This document shows positions 1 through 7,797 of a DNA stretch of 64,000 bases, one piece after another; positions within the stretch are counted from its first letter, which is position 1, and each line of letters begins with the position of its first letter. Source of the DNA: Flavobacterium sp. (lineage in GTDB: Bacteria; Bacteroidota; Bacteroidia; Flavobacteriales; Flavobacteriaceae); the NCBI RefSeq assembly GCF_027484705.1, contig NZ_JAIXSL010000004.1, positions 56,996 to 120,995 of the forward strand, written 5' to 3'. The translations under genes were made by a program, and so were the position numbers. The notes beneath the pieces are model-generated. The model was not told where the DNA came from. It made no database searches and saw only the letters and a program-made list of their open reading frames with translations.

Positions 1-579
1 ATTCATTTGCTGCGCCGCATAGGTTATAACACCAACGCCAACAAAACCGTTATGAGTAAAATTTTTAAAGTGCAGAACCTCAGATGATAAAAGCGGTTTA
101 TTATAACCACGAACATAATACAAAAGTTCACCATCAACTTTTTTAATATCAATAACATCATCCCAATCAATGAAGGTCAATTCTGTAATATCACCTTTGT
201 AATTCGTTTCTATTTTTGAAAGCGAGTTCCCACGAAGCAACAAAGAAATTCCGGTTACTTTTTTCCAAATAAACGATGTCATAAACGGATTAGGCTCAGT
301 AGATAAAAGCCAATCTACAGGATGCGCTTTATAACGTTCGCTGCCGTTTTCAACAACTTTATATACAAAAAATGGAATCTTAGCTATGTCATTACTAATC
401 TGCTCAACAGCATTAAAAACAGCCGAAAGTTTTAAAGAAGATTTATAGTTAAGTGAAGAAGTTTTAGCCTTTGAATCACCGATAAAAAATGATGAGAAAT
501 CATTGAATAAAGAAACGTTTTCCGCGCTTCTTTGTTCACCTGAAGAAAACATCATTGAAAAAGCCTGATTTAAAGACAT
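1..579 (-). CDS. Phage portal protein, HK97 family (partial)
   Basis: Not in the ORF track because it runs off the left edge. It begins at an ATG ending at base 579 and is open for 193 codons to base 1, so only the N-terminal half is present. The protein would form the dodecameric portal ring through which DNA enters and leaves the capsid. The start 'MSLNQAFSMMF', the helix 'AVFNAVEQISNDIAKIPFFV' and the later 'EVLHFKNFTHNGFVGVG' fit HK97-type portals. It lies about 850 bp downstream of the large terminase gene with three small ORFs between, a normal head-module order. Family assignment is by eye. Confidence 0.8.
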   Translation of the reverse strand, partial: MSLNQAFSMMFSSGEQRSAENVSLFNDFSSFFIGDSKAKTSSLNYKSSLKLSAVFNAVEQISNDIAKIPFFVYKVVENGSERYKAHPVDWLLSTEPNPFMTSFIWKKVTGISLLLRGNSLSKIETNYKGDITELTFIDWDDVIDIKKVDGELLYYVRGYNKPLLSSEVLHFKNFTHNGFVGVGVITYAAQQMN

Positions 580-676
580 GGGTTATATAATATTAACCCT
601 GTAAAAGTATTTTTACGGCTTTGCTACGAAGGTATAAAGTTTGTACTTTATAAGCGAGTTCAGATATTCCCTATTT

Positions 677-886
677 TTAAAAAAAGATTCGATTCAAATA
701 TTTAGCTAAGTAATTAATCAACTTGAAAAATACAGTTTTATCAAGATGTTGCTGAAGCTCCCTTCGCGCCTTTAAATTTTCAAAAATTGAAACACATAAA
801 GGCTGAGTATTAAAAGATTTTTTATTTTTATAGTACTCGATAATAATCATACGCTGATAAAAACCAAATAACAATTTATTCTTCAT
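677..886 (-). CDS. Small hypothetical phage protein
   Basis: 69 residues, basic and rich in aromatic residues, with no recognised domain. The ATG overlaps the end of the next upstream ORF, the usual packing in this prophage, and this is the main reason to accept it. It ends about 100 bp before the portal start. The gap contains a small hairpin (TATAAAG/CTTTATA, around base 640). It could be a chance ORF. Confidence 0.35.
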   Translation of the reverse strand: MKNKLLFGFYQRMIIIEYYKNKKSFNTQPLCVSIFENLKARRELQQHLDKTVFFKLINYLAKYLNRIFF

Positions 887-1067
887 CTTTTGAATTTATT
901 TTAGTTAGCTCAGATTTGATATAAAAAATTGCCGTTGCTATTTCAAATAAAATCATCAAAACAACTAAAGCATATCGAACTGGATTTTTAAAAAATTCAA
1001 ACTCTAAAAGCCAAGACGTTGCGATAGCAACTAAAAAAGTAACGATTATTATATAAATTATTTTCAT
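876..1067 (-). CDS. Small single-pass membrane protein (prophage)
   Basis: 63 residues with an N-terminal hydrophobic segment ('IIYIIIVTFLVAIATSWLL') and a second ('YALVVLMILFEIATAIFYI'), then a charged tail. The start overlaps the stop of the upstream 84-residue ORF by four bases (ATGA), indicating translational coupling. Its position between terminase and portal would suit a small phage membrane protein, but nothing identifies it as a holin. Function unknown. Confidence 0.5.
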   Translation of the reverse strand: MKIIYIIIVTFLVAIATSWLLEFEFFKNPVRYALVVLMILFEIATAIFYIKSELTKINSKDEE

Positions 1068-1318
1068 TTTTGTTTTTTTCTGTTATAATAATTAATGACA
1101 TTTTTAAAAGAAACGTAATCAGAATATCGGTAAAAACCGAATAATTGAAAATGCAATTCGTTCACGCTATTAAAAGCGGATTCATAAGTTGTATGAGATG
1201 GTAATGCCTCATAATACATTTCAAAAAAACCTTGCCGAGCAGACAGGCGTTTCATGACTTCGGCTTCTTCTTCAAGCTTCTGAATCCGAAGACGCAATGC
1301 ATTTTCTTCTGGTGTCAT
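1064..1318 (-). CDS. Hypothetical phage protein with N-terminal coiled coil
   Basis: 84 residues. The first 30 ('EENALRLRIQKLEEEAEVMK') have a coiled-coil heptad pattern; the remainder is aromatic-rich. It is the first of three small overlapping ORFs between the large terminase and portal genes. No family recognised. Confidence 0.5.
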   Translation of the reverse strand: MTPEENALRLRIQKLEEEAEVMKRLSARQGFFEMYYEALPSHTTYESAFNSVNELHFQLFGFYRYSDYVSFKNVINYYNRKKQK

Positions 1319-1426
1319 ATATGTTGTTTGTTTTGGGATGAAAATTAATAACTTAACAATTAATTAATTATTTTGTTGCAATATTGGTATTTTGTTAACT
1401 ACTAGATATTTAGATTGATTATTGAT

Positions 1427-3175
1427 TTAACATTCGAAGGTTGTACCTTCCTTACTGTAATAACTTTCATTTGTATCTTCTGGAGGCGAAAGCGAACCAC
1501 CTAAAGCCATAATAGACGCAATTATACCGTCGATGCGTTTGCCGTTCGCATGGCTCTTACCTTTTGAAATTCTGATATTTTCATTTGTATCTTCAATCTT
1601 CACACAACCTGAAAGCATCCATTCCATCACCGGATTACCTTCGTGGATGATTTCACACTTATATACCAAACTTTCAAAAGTTTTAGTAGGATGCGAATAA
1701 TTCGGTAATGTTTGCGTGAACTCAGACAAATTAAATCCTTCATCATCTAAGCGGTTCACCAATGAACTGGAATTATATCGGTCAAATTCAATGCGTCTAA
1801 TTGAATGAGACAAATAATGACTACGGATATAATCTTCAATAATTGCGTAGTCAACTTGATTACCAGGTGTTGCAATCATAAACCCAGAATCAACCCAATA
1901 TCTATAAGGAACAGCATCTTCTTTACTACGTTTTTGAACTGTATCTTCAGGACAAAATAGAAAAACTTTTAGGTAGCGTTTATTTTCATCATCGGGTTCA
2001 GATAATATAGCAAAAGCAGTGATATCTGTAGTTGTAGATAAATCAACAGCCGCATAAGAACCAAACTGATGAAATTTTTCAATAGGCAAAGCCCTTCTTT
2101 CATTTGCAGTCTTAGCACCTTTGTTAAAATCACACATTTTCCAAATTTCAGAAGGAATCCAGATATTATTTCCATCAACCCACATGTTCAGAGATTTTGT
2201 TTTAAAATTTGGAATCTTTGACGGTTGGTTTTTTGCTTTTATAAATTCACGGCGTAAAAAATCGAGTAGTGTAGTACTATGCTGCAAATTAGGATTTGCT
2301 TTTTCCCAATTTTCTTCTAACTCCCAATCATCATCATCATCAAGCTGATGGATCATAATTAAAGTATGATCATCTACATTCAGACCGTTCAAAATATCTT
2401 TATAAGAATCTTCTGCATGCTTACAAACACTTTTTAAATTAAATCCAGCAGTGGTGATAATATATACTAAAGGATTTTCACGCGCTCCCATTGCAGATTC
2501 TAAAACCTCACGAACCCCATCATCTTTATGTGCGTGATACTCATCAATGAAAGCTACAGAAGGATTAAGACTATCAAGCGTTTTACTGTCACCACCTAAA
2601 AACCTGAAAACCGCAGACATTCTAGCGAAACGTATTTCACGCATCGTATTACGAAAACCTAACGTACGCAGTTTTAAAGATTTTTCAACGAAATTATAAG
2701 CTTGTTCCCAAAGCGTTTTAGCCTGAGCTTCTTTCGTAGCTCCTACATATATTTCCGCACCTTCTTCACCATCCATTGCCTCACAATACAAACCTAAACC
2801 CGATAATTGTGTTGTTTTACCGTTTTTACGGCCAACAGTTTCATAAACAAAGTTGATACGACGAAGTCCTGACCCTTTTATTTTCCATGCAAAAATATTG
2901 TATATTGTAAACTGCTGATAAGGCGATAAAACAAATGGTGCTTTCAATTTTGCTAATGGACCTTTTGTATGAACCAAATATCTAGGAAACCATTCAATAA
3001 CAAACATTCCTTCTTTATGATCAAGATAAAAACCTTTTTCATCTGCTTGATCAATCCATTCAGAAAAGCGTTTTGCCGCTAGTTTTATGTATTTTCCACA
3101 AACGATTTTTCCATCTAATACATCCTGAGCGTATTGGAAAGGAACCGAAGATTTCATTTCATCAGAAATAATCAT
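1427..3175 (-). CDS. terL: Phage terminase large subunit
   Basis: 582 residues, the usual length for an HK97-type TerL. This is the packaging motor: an N-terminal ATPase drives DNA into the prohead and a C-terminal RNase H-fold nuclease cuts the concatemer. Visible motifs are the variant Walker A 'GRKNGKTT' (about residue 115), Walker B followed by the catalytic acid in 'VAFIDEYHAHKDDG' (about 208), the coupling stretch 'YIITTAGFN' and the nuclease aspartate in 'AAVDLSTTTDITAFA' (about 375). It is downstream of the methyltransferase gene (18-bp gap). In most HK97-like phages it directly follows terS; here about 4.6 kb of DGR and methyltransferase genes separate the two. Confidence 0.93.
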   Translation of the reverse strand: MIISDEMKSSVPFQYAQDVLDGKIVCGKYIKLAAKRFSEWIDQADEKGFYLDHKEGMFVIEWFPRYLVHTKGPLAKLKAPFVLSPYQQFTIYNIFAWKIKGSGLRRINFVYETVGRKNGKTTQLSGLGLYCEAMDGEEGAEIYVGATKEAQAKTLWEQAYNFVEKSLKLRTLGFRNTMREIRFARMSAVFRFLGGDSKTLDSLNPSVAFIDEYHAHKDDGVREVLESAMGARENPLVYIITTAGFNLKSVCKHAEDSYKDILNGLNVDDHTLIMIHQLDDDDDWELEENWEKANPNLQHSTTLLDFLRREFIKAKNQPSKIPNFKTKSLNMWVDGNNIWIPSEIWKMCDFNKGAKTANERRALPIEKFHQFGSYAAVDLSTTTDITAFAILSEPDDENKRYLKVFLFCPEDTVQKRSKEDAVPYRYWVDSGFMIATPGNQVDYAIIEDYIRSHYLSHSIRRIEFDRYNSSSLVNRLDDEGFNLSEFTQTLPNYSHPTKTFESLVYKCEIIHEGNPVMEWMLSGCVKIEDTNENIRISKGKSHANGKRIDGIIASIMALGGSLSPPEDTNESYYSKEGTTFEC

Positions 3176-3192
3176 AGAAGGTGGTTTTTAAT

Positions 3193-4989
3193 TTATACAG
3201 CAATTTTTTGAAAATAATTATGTAGTGATAAATAATTACAACTTACTAATGCTTTAGCTTGGTTTACTTCAACTGCATTACCAATAAATTTTTTTTGTTC
3301 AGTTTGGTTGCCAACAAGTTTATAGTCTTTTGGAAATCCTTGTATTTGTTTTAATTCTGGAATGTTGAGCATTCTCATTTTAATATCATAAATACCGTAA
3401 GAAGCCATGAATTCTTTAATACAAATCATTGTTTCGCTATCATCATCATAAATTGGTATTTGCAACTCACCTAATGAAGTAGATACAATATAAAGAGGCG
3501 CTTTATCTTGACGCGCTACAACCGTGCAGCATGGATTGTCAACACTTCCATTATTTCCACCCCATGAAGGATTGAGAATGAAATTTTTTGTTTTGATAAT
3601 TGAAAACTTCGGAACTGTAGTTAGTGTATTACATGGCTGGTCAATGCCAATTGGTTCACTACTTGTGTATTGTTGATCTATAAAATTGACATCAATTTTA
3701 GCAACTCTATCTTTTGTAGTTATTGTTGGTGAAGGACTTTCAATTGAATGAACACCACCATTACCGTAATAAGTATTTAGATGTGATGCTGTAACAAGTT
3801 CCTGATTTCCTCCTGTCTGTGTAATCGTTCTTGAAGGATTATTAATATCAACCAACTTTGAATTAGGATCACCGGAATTTCTTTGTTGAATAAACTGTGA
3901 TGCTGTAACTATAGCTTGACCGCCAACCGTTGTAACCGATCCTGCTGGACCATCTACACCAATTACTTTTCCTGCTGGTCTACCCGAATAGTATTTCTTA
4001 ATGAAATTAGTTTTTACAAGCGCATGAGTTCCATTTGTGCAAATGGTCCCCATCGGTCTATTGATTGAATTAACTTTTTGTTCTGGATTAATTTTACCAC
4101 CGTTGTAACGTTTTGTAAAAATATCATCACCGTTGGCCACAAATTTTATAAGACCAGCATGGATTCGTTTTAAAGTGTTATCTGATAAAGGTTTTTTTCG
4201 AGTAAAGATGCTTTCGCCTTCATCATCTAAATCTAAAACTTCACGAACTGCTTTCCATTTAAACATAGGAAATAAAGGACTAACTATCTTATCTTTTGTA
4301 TGTGTTTGCTCTGGCCATTGAATAGGATAACCATAATTAGCAAACTGTATAAACAATCGTTCACGACTTTGATAAGCTCCATAGTTCGCAGAATTTAAAA
4401 GTTTAGCATCGTATCGGAAACCATACGATTTTACTTCTTCAATCCATTTAACATAATCTTTTCCTTCAGTTCTTGAAATTGGTTTGCCATTTTCAGAAAG
4501 TGGACCCCAACTCATAAATTCGCGAACATTTTCAACCCAGAAATAATCTGGATCTAATTCCTTCAAATACATAAACATATGTTCTGCTAAAGTTCTACTA
4601 TCAGCATCACGAGCCTGACCGCCTTTAGCTTTTGAAAAATTCGTACATTCCAATGAAGCCCATATATTTACTTTACAATTTGGGAAAACTTTTCGAAGTA
4701 TATTTACTAAATACTTTAATTTTTTAACAACCTCAAAATCACGAATATCTTCAGTAAAATGAAGTGTATTTGGATGATTTAAAGCATGGCTTAATATAGC
4801 ATTTGCATCATGATTTACACAAGCTGCAACAAACATATTTTCAATATCAGTAAAATGAATTCCAGTAGAAGTTCCACCAGCACCGCAAAACAAATCAATC
4901 CAAAAAACCAAAGGTTTTGCAGGATCGTAACTTTTCTTAACGTGCTCGATAAAAAGACTTACGTTTTGTTTTAATTCAAACTTTGTCAT
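3193..4989 (-). CDS. C5-cytosine DNA methyltransferase, prophage-encoded
   Basis: 598 residues. It transfers methyl groups from SAM to C5 of cytosine in a short DNA target; in a phage this normally protects the genome from host restriction. Motif I 'DLFCGAGGTSTGIHF' (about 32), the catalytic-loop motif IV 'SLECTNFS' (about 112), motif VI 'WVENV' (about 151), motif VIII 'QSRERLFIQ' (about 207) and the closing motifs 'LKQIQGFPKDY' and 'FIGNAVEVNQA' are present. Motif IV has Glu-Cys where Pro-Cys is normal. The region between motifs VIII and IX is long and made of about six repeats (separate entry). No restriction enzyme is adjacent, so I read it as an orphan enzyme. Confidence 0.9.
   Translation of the reverse strand: MTKFELKQNVSLFIEHVKKSYDPAKPLVFWIDLFCGAGGTSTGIHFTDIENMFVAACVNHDANAILSHALNHPNTLHFTEDIRDFEVVKKLKYLVNILRKVFPNCKVNIWASLECTNFSKAKGGQARDADSRTLAEHMFMYLKELDPDYFWVENVREFMSWGPLSENGKPISRTEGKDYVKWIEEVKSYGFRYDAKLLNSANYGAYQSRERLFIQFANYGYPIQWPEQTHTKDKIVSPLFPMFKWKAVREVLDLDDEGESIFTRKKPLSDNTLKRIHAGLIKFVANGDDIFTKRYNGGKINPEQKVNSINRPMGTICTNGTHALVKTNFIKKYYSGRPAGKVIGVDGPAGSVTTVGGQAIVTASQFIQQRNSGDPNSKLVDINNPSRTITQTGGNQELVTASHLNTYYGNGGVHSIESPSPTITTKDRVAKIDVNFIDQQYTSSEPIGIDQPCNTLTTVPKFSIIKTKNFILNPSWGGNNGSVDNPCCTVVARQDKAPLYIVSTSLGELQIPIYDDDSETMICIKEFMASYGIYDIKMRMLNIPELKQIQGFPKDYKLVGNQTEQKKFIGNAVEVNQAKALVSCNYLSLHNYFQKIAV
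3490..4092 (-). repeat. Six ~35-residue repeats in the methyltransferase target-recognition region
   Basis: Between residues 300 and 500 of the C5 methyltransferase the pattern [D/N/S]-x-P-x-x-[T/S]-[I/V/L]-x-[T/Q] recurs about every 32-37 residues: 'NRPMGTICT', 'DGPAGSVTT', 'NNPSRTITQ', 'ESPSPTITT', 'DQPCNTLTT', 'DNPCCTVVA'. The linkers also match ('TNFIKKYY', 'SQFIQQRN', 'SHLNTYYG', 'NFIDQQYT'). The DNA is diverged, so this is an old protein-level repeat, not a recent tandem duplication. Confidence 0.75.
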
Positions 4990-5012
4990 GTTTTGATATT
5001 CATTTTTAAATT

Positions 5013-5309
5013 TTAATCGAAAATATACCTGCCATCATCTTCCTGTCTGATTGTTGTTTTAAATGGAAAACCTGAAGGTTTTGGAACTTGTTTAATTGTA
5101 TCCATTAAATAAGAAGAATCTGTCCAGGTTACACGTTTTTCACCTTTATATTCGATTTGCATATCCAGCCTTAGACCTTCATACTTTGATGGACCAATCT
5201 TAAAATCATGCACAATTATTAAAACATTCAATATTTTAGCAATCTTTATTTTTTCGCCAGCGAACCCGGCGCTTTTTTGTTCTATTTTGAAATCTTTGAA
5301 GTTGTTCAT
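5013..5309 (-). CDS. Hypothetical protein overlapping the RT gene
   Basis: 98 residues, mixed alpha/beta, ending 'QEDDGRYIFD'; no recognised family. Its start lies inside the last 25 codons of the reverse transcriptase gene (74-bp overlap), so it is probably translationally coupled to it. The position suggests a DGR accessory protein, but it does not resemble the helical Avd family. A phage gene that merely adjoins the retroelement is equally possible. Confidence 0.6.
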   Translation of the reverse strand: MNNFKDFKIEQKSAGFAGEKIKIAKILNVLIIVHDFKIGPSKYEGLRLDMQIEYKGEKRVTWTDSSYLMDTIKQVPKPSGFPFKTTIRQEDDGRYIFD

Positions 5310-6279
5310 GGGTTAGAAGTTTGTTTTGTAAGTTTTTGGTATCTGCATGTATCAACCATCCCCAATAAGCTGCAATAGTTTCATGCTTAGGATGTCTTTT
5401 GAGTTTTCGCACGAAGTTTTTCTTTATCGATTTCCTAATCATGATGTGATCACGAAAAAACACGTAGCCTAGAAAATCAATTCCACGACCATCAAGACTG
5501 TAGCGACTTTTAGCGATTGGGAAAACCTGATAATTATTTTTAACTATAAGTTTTAGATTTACATCAAAGTATTGAGAAATTTTAAAAAATAAATTATGCA
5601 AATAATCTTTGTTATCTGCACAAATCACGATGTCATCAGCATAACGCCAGTAGTATTTTACTCCAATAGTTTCTTTGATCCAATGGTCAAAACCCGTCAA
5701 ATAGAAATTTGCAAAATATTGACTTAAATAATTACCGATTGGAATACCATCAGTGCTATCAATTATTTCATCAAGCAGTTTTAACAAGCGATAATCTTTA
5801 AATTTTCTTCGTAAAAGATTTTTAAGTATTTCGTGATCAACACTAGGATAGAATTTTTTAATATCCAGTTTCAAACAGTATTTTGTACTCGATTCATCTA
5901 AAAGCGATTTCTGCAAGGATTTTTTAGCTGCATGAATACCTTTTCCTTTAATACAGCTATACGTATCATTTGTGAACATTCCTGTAAAAATAGGTTCAAG
6001 CACATTCATTATTGCGTGATGTGTTATGCGATCAGGATAATATGGCAACCTATAAACGATACGTTCTTTTGGCTCGAAAACTTTAAAAGTTGAATATTCT
6101 GATGTATGGTAATCCTGATTGATAAGAATTTCTCGTAACGCAACTAAGAACCCTTCGGGATTTTTATCGAATAATCGAATACCATACTGTTTAGATTTTC
6201 CCTTTCTGGCTTTTTTATCAGCCAGAATGAGATTATCCATATGAGTAATTTTATCGAAAAGATTATTTATGCGTTTCAT
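5236..6279 (-). CDS. Reverse transcriptase of a diversity-generating retroelement
   Basis: 347 residues, the compact size of DGR reverse transcriptases. It copies the template-repeat RNA with frequent errors at adenines and the cDNA replaces the variable repeats. Motifs: 'YRLPYYPDRITHHAIM' (RT1), 'CLKLDIKKFYPSVDHEIL' (motif A aspartates), 'GIPIGNYLSQYFANFYL' (motif B, in the G-x-x-x-S-Q form typical of DGR enzymes rather than S-P of group II introns), 'YWRYADDIVICAD' (YxDD) and 'GIDFLGYVFF' (motif D/E). No maturase or endonuclease domain follows. The template repeat lies about 120 bp upstream and the three targets just beyond it, which settles the DGR assignment over a retron. Confidence 0.93.
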   Translation of the reverse strand: MKRINNLFDKITHMDNLILADKKARKGKSKQYGIRLFDKNPEGFLVALREILINQDYHTSEYSTFKVFEPKERIVYRLPYYPDRITHHAIMNVLEPIFTGMFTNDTYSCIKGKGIHAAKKSLQKSLLDESSTKYCLKLDIKKFYPSVDHEILKNLLRRKFKDYRLLKLLDEIIDSTDGIPIGNYLSQYFANFYLTGFDHWIKETIGVKYYWRYADDIVICADNKDYLHNLFFKISQYFDVNLKLIVKNNYQVFPIAKSRYSLDGRGIDFLGYVFFRDHIMIRKSIKKNFVRKLKRHPKHETIAAYWGWLIHADTKNLQNKLLTHEQLQRFQNRTKKRRVRWRKNKDC

Positions 6280-6396
6280 AGCCTTTGTTTCTCAGTCCAC
6301 GTTCTTAACAAATTATTGAATACTAGCGGACATCTTTATTCTTTATGTTTTTTGCCTAGAGGCAAGGTCTGCACCGAGCAATTATATTACAAATAT

Positions 6397-6467
6397 GGGC
6401 ACTGGCATTCGTGTTCGTGTTCCAGTTATCGTAGTCGTTGTACGCCCAGCTGGAACTGGAAGAAGAA
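6397..6467 (-). repeat. DGR template repeat (TR)
   Basis: On the minus strand this non-coding stretch begins TTCTTCTTCCAGTTCCAG and contains a run of AAC-type codons (in the target frame it would read SSSSSWAYNDYDNWNTNTN), the usual signature of a DGR template. It has 19 adenines in 71 bases. Aligned with the three variable repeats, 38 of the 39 substitutions fall at these adenines. It lies between the last target gene and the RT gene. After its end the sequence becomes ATATTTGTAATA rather than the CGCC that follows the variable repeats. Confidence 0.93.
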
Positions 6468-6501
6468 CAGAACAACAGTAACGATGCACAACCCTTTTTA
6501 T

Positions 6502-6888
6502 CTATAGAACTGCGTTATACAATTCTGGAAATGTTTTAACCGTGTCAATCATTACATCGTACGATCTAAATTCACGGCGGGCACCGGCATACGAGTACGT
6601 GAGCCAGCGAACGTAGTCGAAAGACGCCCAGCCGGAACCGGAAGAAGAAGGTCTAAAATATGGTTTATACTTATACCGGCTATAATTTTCATAATCGGGA
6701 ATCCAAGGATTATCTTGACCTTCATTATTTTTTGCAGGAATAATAATGTCGAGTTGATAATTTGCAATAGCGCGTGACCTAGCAGGCTCCGAAAGTTGTT
6801 CCAAAATTGCAAGATCTTTCCCAACAATTTGCATATCGATTTTTTCAGCCTGACAAGCGGCCTCGAATGATTTGATTTTTGATTCCAT
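6502..6888 (-). CDS. DGR variable protein 1
   Basis: 128 residues. The N-terminal half is shared with the next gene ('SFEAACQAEK', 'AKNNEGQDNPW'). The variable segment is 'SSSGSGWASFDYVRWLTYS' then 'YAGAR', followed by about 25 fixed residues ('FRSYDVMIDTVKTFPELY'). Variable proteins of DGRs display the diversified residues on a C-type-lectin-like fold and bind ligands; in phages they usually help recognise the host surface. No signal peptide or tail-fibre domain is visible. The stop lies 35 bp before the template repeat. The nearest upstream target gene ends 3 bp before this start. Confidence 0.88.
   Translation of the reverse strand: MESKIKSFEAACQAEKIDMQIVGKDLAILEQLSEPARSRAIANYQLDIIIPAKNNEGQDNPWIPDYENYSRYKYKPYFRPSSSGSGWASFDYVRWLTYSYAGARREFRSYDVMIDTVKTFPELYNAVL
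6579..6649 (-). repeat. DGR variable repeat 1
   Basis: Aligns without gaps to the template repeat. Fourteen differences are at template adenines (coding strand) and one is at a non-adenine position. Followed on the coding strand by CGCCGTGAAT, unlike the AT-rich sequence after the template; that GC-rich flank is the likely initiation-of-mutagenic-homing site. Confidence 0.92.
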
Positions 6889-6891
6889 GTC

Positions 6892-7272
6892 TTATTTTTT
6901 TTGATTTAAGTAATTCAATATATGCACGTATTTTTCGAAAAACTGATCAACAGTTTCCCGCATCATTTCGTATGATCTGAACGGGCGGGCACCGGCATCC
7001 GTGATCGTGTACCAGAAAACGTAGACGTAGTACGCCCAGCCGGAACCGGAAGAAGAATCTTTAGTAAATACTGGCCAATACTTTCTTGATAGGCCATTCC
7101 AAGGTTTTTCTAAACCTTCATTGTTTTTTGCTTCAACGATGGTATCTAGTTCAAAAAGTTCATTAAAGTAATTTCTTTGTAACTCAGGTAACATCGAAAA
7201 ATCTGGACGAACATTTGGGTCTTTTCCCAAAGCTACACATGCAGCTTCGTAGGAGTTAATTGTTGTAGTCAT
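6892..7272 (-). CDS. DGR variable protein 2
   Basis: 126 residues, a clear paralogue of variable protein 1 ('SYEAACVALGKDP', 'EAKNNEGLEKPWNG'). Variable segment 'SSSGSGWAYYVYVFWYTIT' then 'DAGARPFRSYEMM'. The conserved frame 'SSGSGWA...W.T....AGAR' with changed residues between is what adenine mutagenesis of AAC codons produces. It starts 10 bp after the stop of variable protein 3 and ends 3 bp before variable protein 1, so the three form one transcript. Confidence 0.88.
   Translation of the reverse strand: MTTTINSYEAACVALGKDPNVRPDFSMLPELQRNYFNELFELDTIVEAKNNEGLEKPWNGLSRKYWPVFTKDSSSGSGWAYYVYVFWYTITDAGARPFRSYEMMRETVDQFFEKYVHILNYLNQKK
6987..7057 (-). repeat. DGR variable repeat 2
   Basis: Same 71-base block as the template. 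All eleven differences are at template adenines. Flanked downstream on the coding strand by CGCCCGTTCAGATC, closely related to the flank of variable repeat 1. Confidence 0.92.
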
Positions 7273-7282
7273 TTTGTTGGTT

Positions 7283-7759
7283 TTAAATTAATTGATAAGC
7301 TTTTTTATATATTTCCGGAAATCTTTCTACGCAAATTTTTACGTGATCAGGATTGATAAATCCGAGGCGGGCACCGGCATCCGTGCTCGTGACCCAGTAA
7401 ACGGAGACGTCGAACGCCCAGCCGGAACCGGAAGAATATTTAGCATAAGGGAAATAAAAGTAATTTCCTGTTGACCAATCAGCATCTTTACAACCATTGA
7501 AGCAGTAAACAATTAGCAGCCATAAAACCATATTATTGCCAGCAATAACATCACGGTTATTTGTTGCTGGAAAATTATAATCTTCAGGATTAGCACCAGT
7601 TTCTTTAAAAACATCATCGAGCGTTAGCACACGATCTTCAACATTTTTTAAAAATTGGTGATCAGGATAAAGACTGATCAAAAGTTTTTTACCTTCAGAA
7701 TCAGCAACCGCGAATGCTTTATCCGCATCTGAAGATTTGAGTTTAAGTGTTTTTTTCAT
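7283..7759 (-). CDS. DGR variable protein 3
   Basis: 158 residues. It shares the variable segment ('SSGSGWAFDVSVYWVTST' then 'DAGAR') with the other two targets, but its first 110 residues are different: an acidic N-terminus, 'VLTLDDVFKETGANPEDYNF', then 'WSTGNYFYFPYAKY'. The tail 'PDHVKICVERFPEIYKKA' resembles those of its neighbours. It is therefore a second type of carrier for the same diversified module. It lies 38 bp downstream of the small terminase gene. Confidence 0.87.
   Translation of the reverse strand: MKKTLKLKSSDADKAFAVADSEGKKLLISLYPDHQFLKNVEDRVLTLDDVFKETGANPEDYNFPATNNRDVIAGNNMVLWLLIVYCFNGCKDADWSTGNYFYFPYAKYSSGSGWAFDVSVYWVTSTDAGARLGFINPDHVKICVERFPEIYKKAYQLI
7369..7437 (-). repeat. 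DGR variable repeat 3
   Basis: Matches the template with thirteen substitutions, all at template adenines. Identity stops at the last few bases (AGAATAT instead of AGAAGAA on the plus strand), marking the 5' edge of homing. As in repeats 1 and 2, the three adenines that specify Ser codons in the template are all G here, giving Gly. Confidence 0.9.
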
Positions 7760-7797
7760 TAGATTAATTTTAGGTTTTATAATTGTTGTTTGGGTTT

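Noticed and set aside
5236-6279. Reverse transcriptase as a retron or abortive-infection RT
   Set aside because: The adenine-specific template/variable repeat set identifies a DGR; no msr/msd structure seen.
6241-6507. Plus-strand ORF of 88 residues over the RT start and template repeat
   Set aside because: Antisense to RT and to the template repeat; no protein character, shadow of the DGR.
7292-7474. Plus-strand ORF over variable repeat 3
   Set aside because: Antisense shadow of variable protein 3; arises from the repeat.
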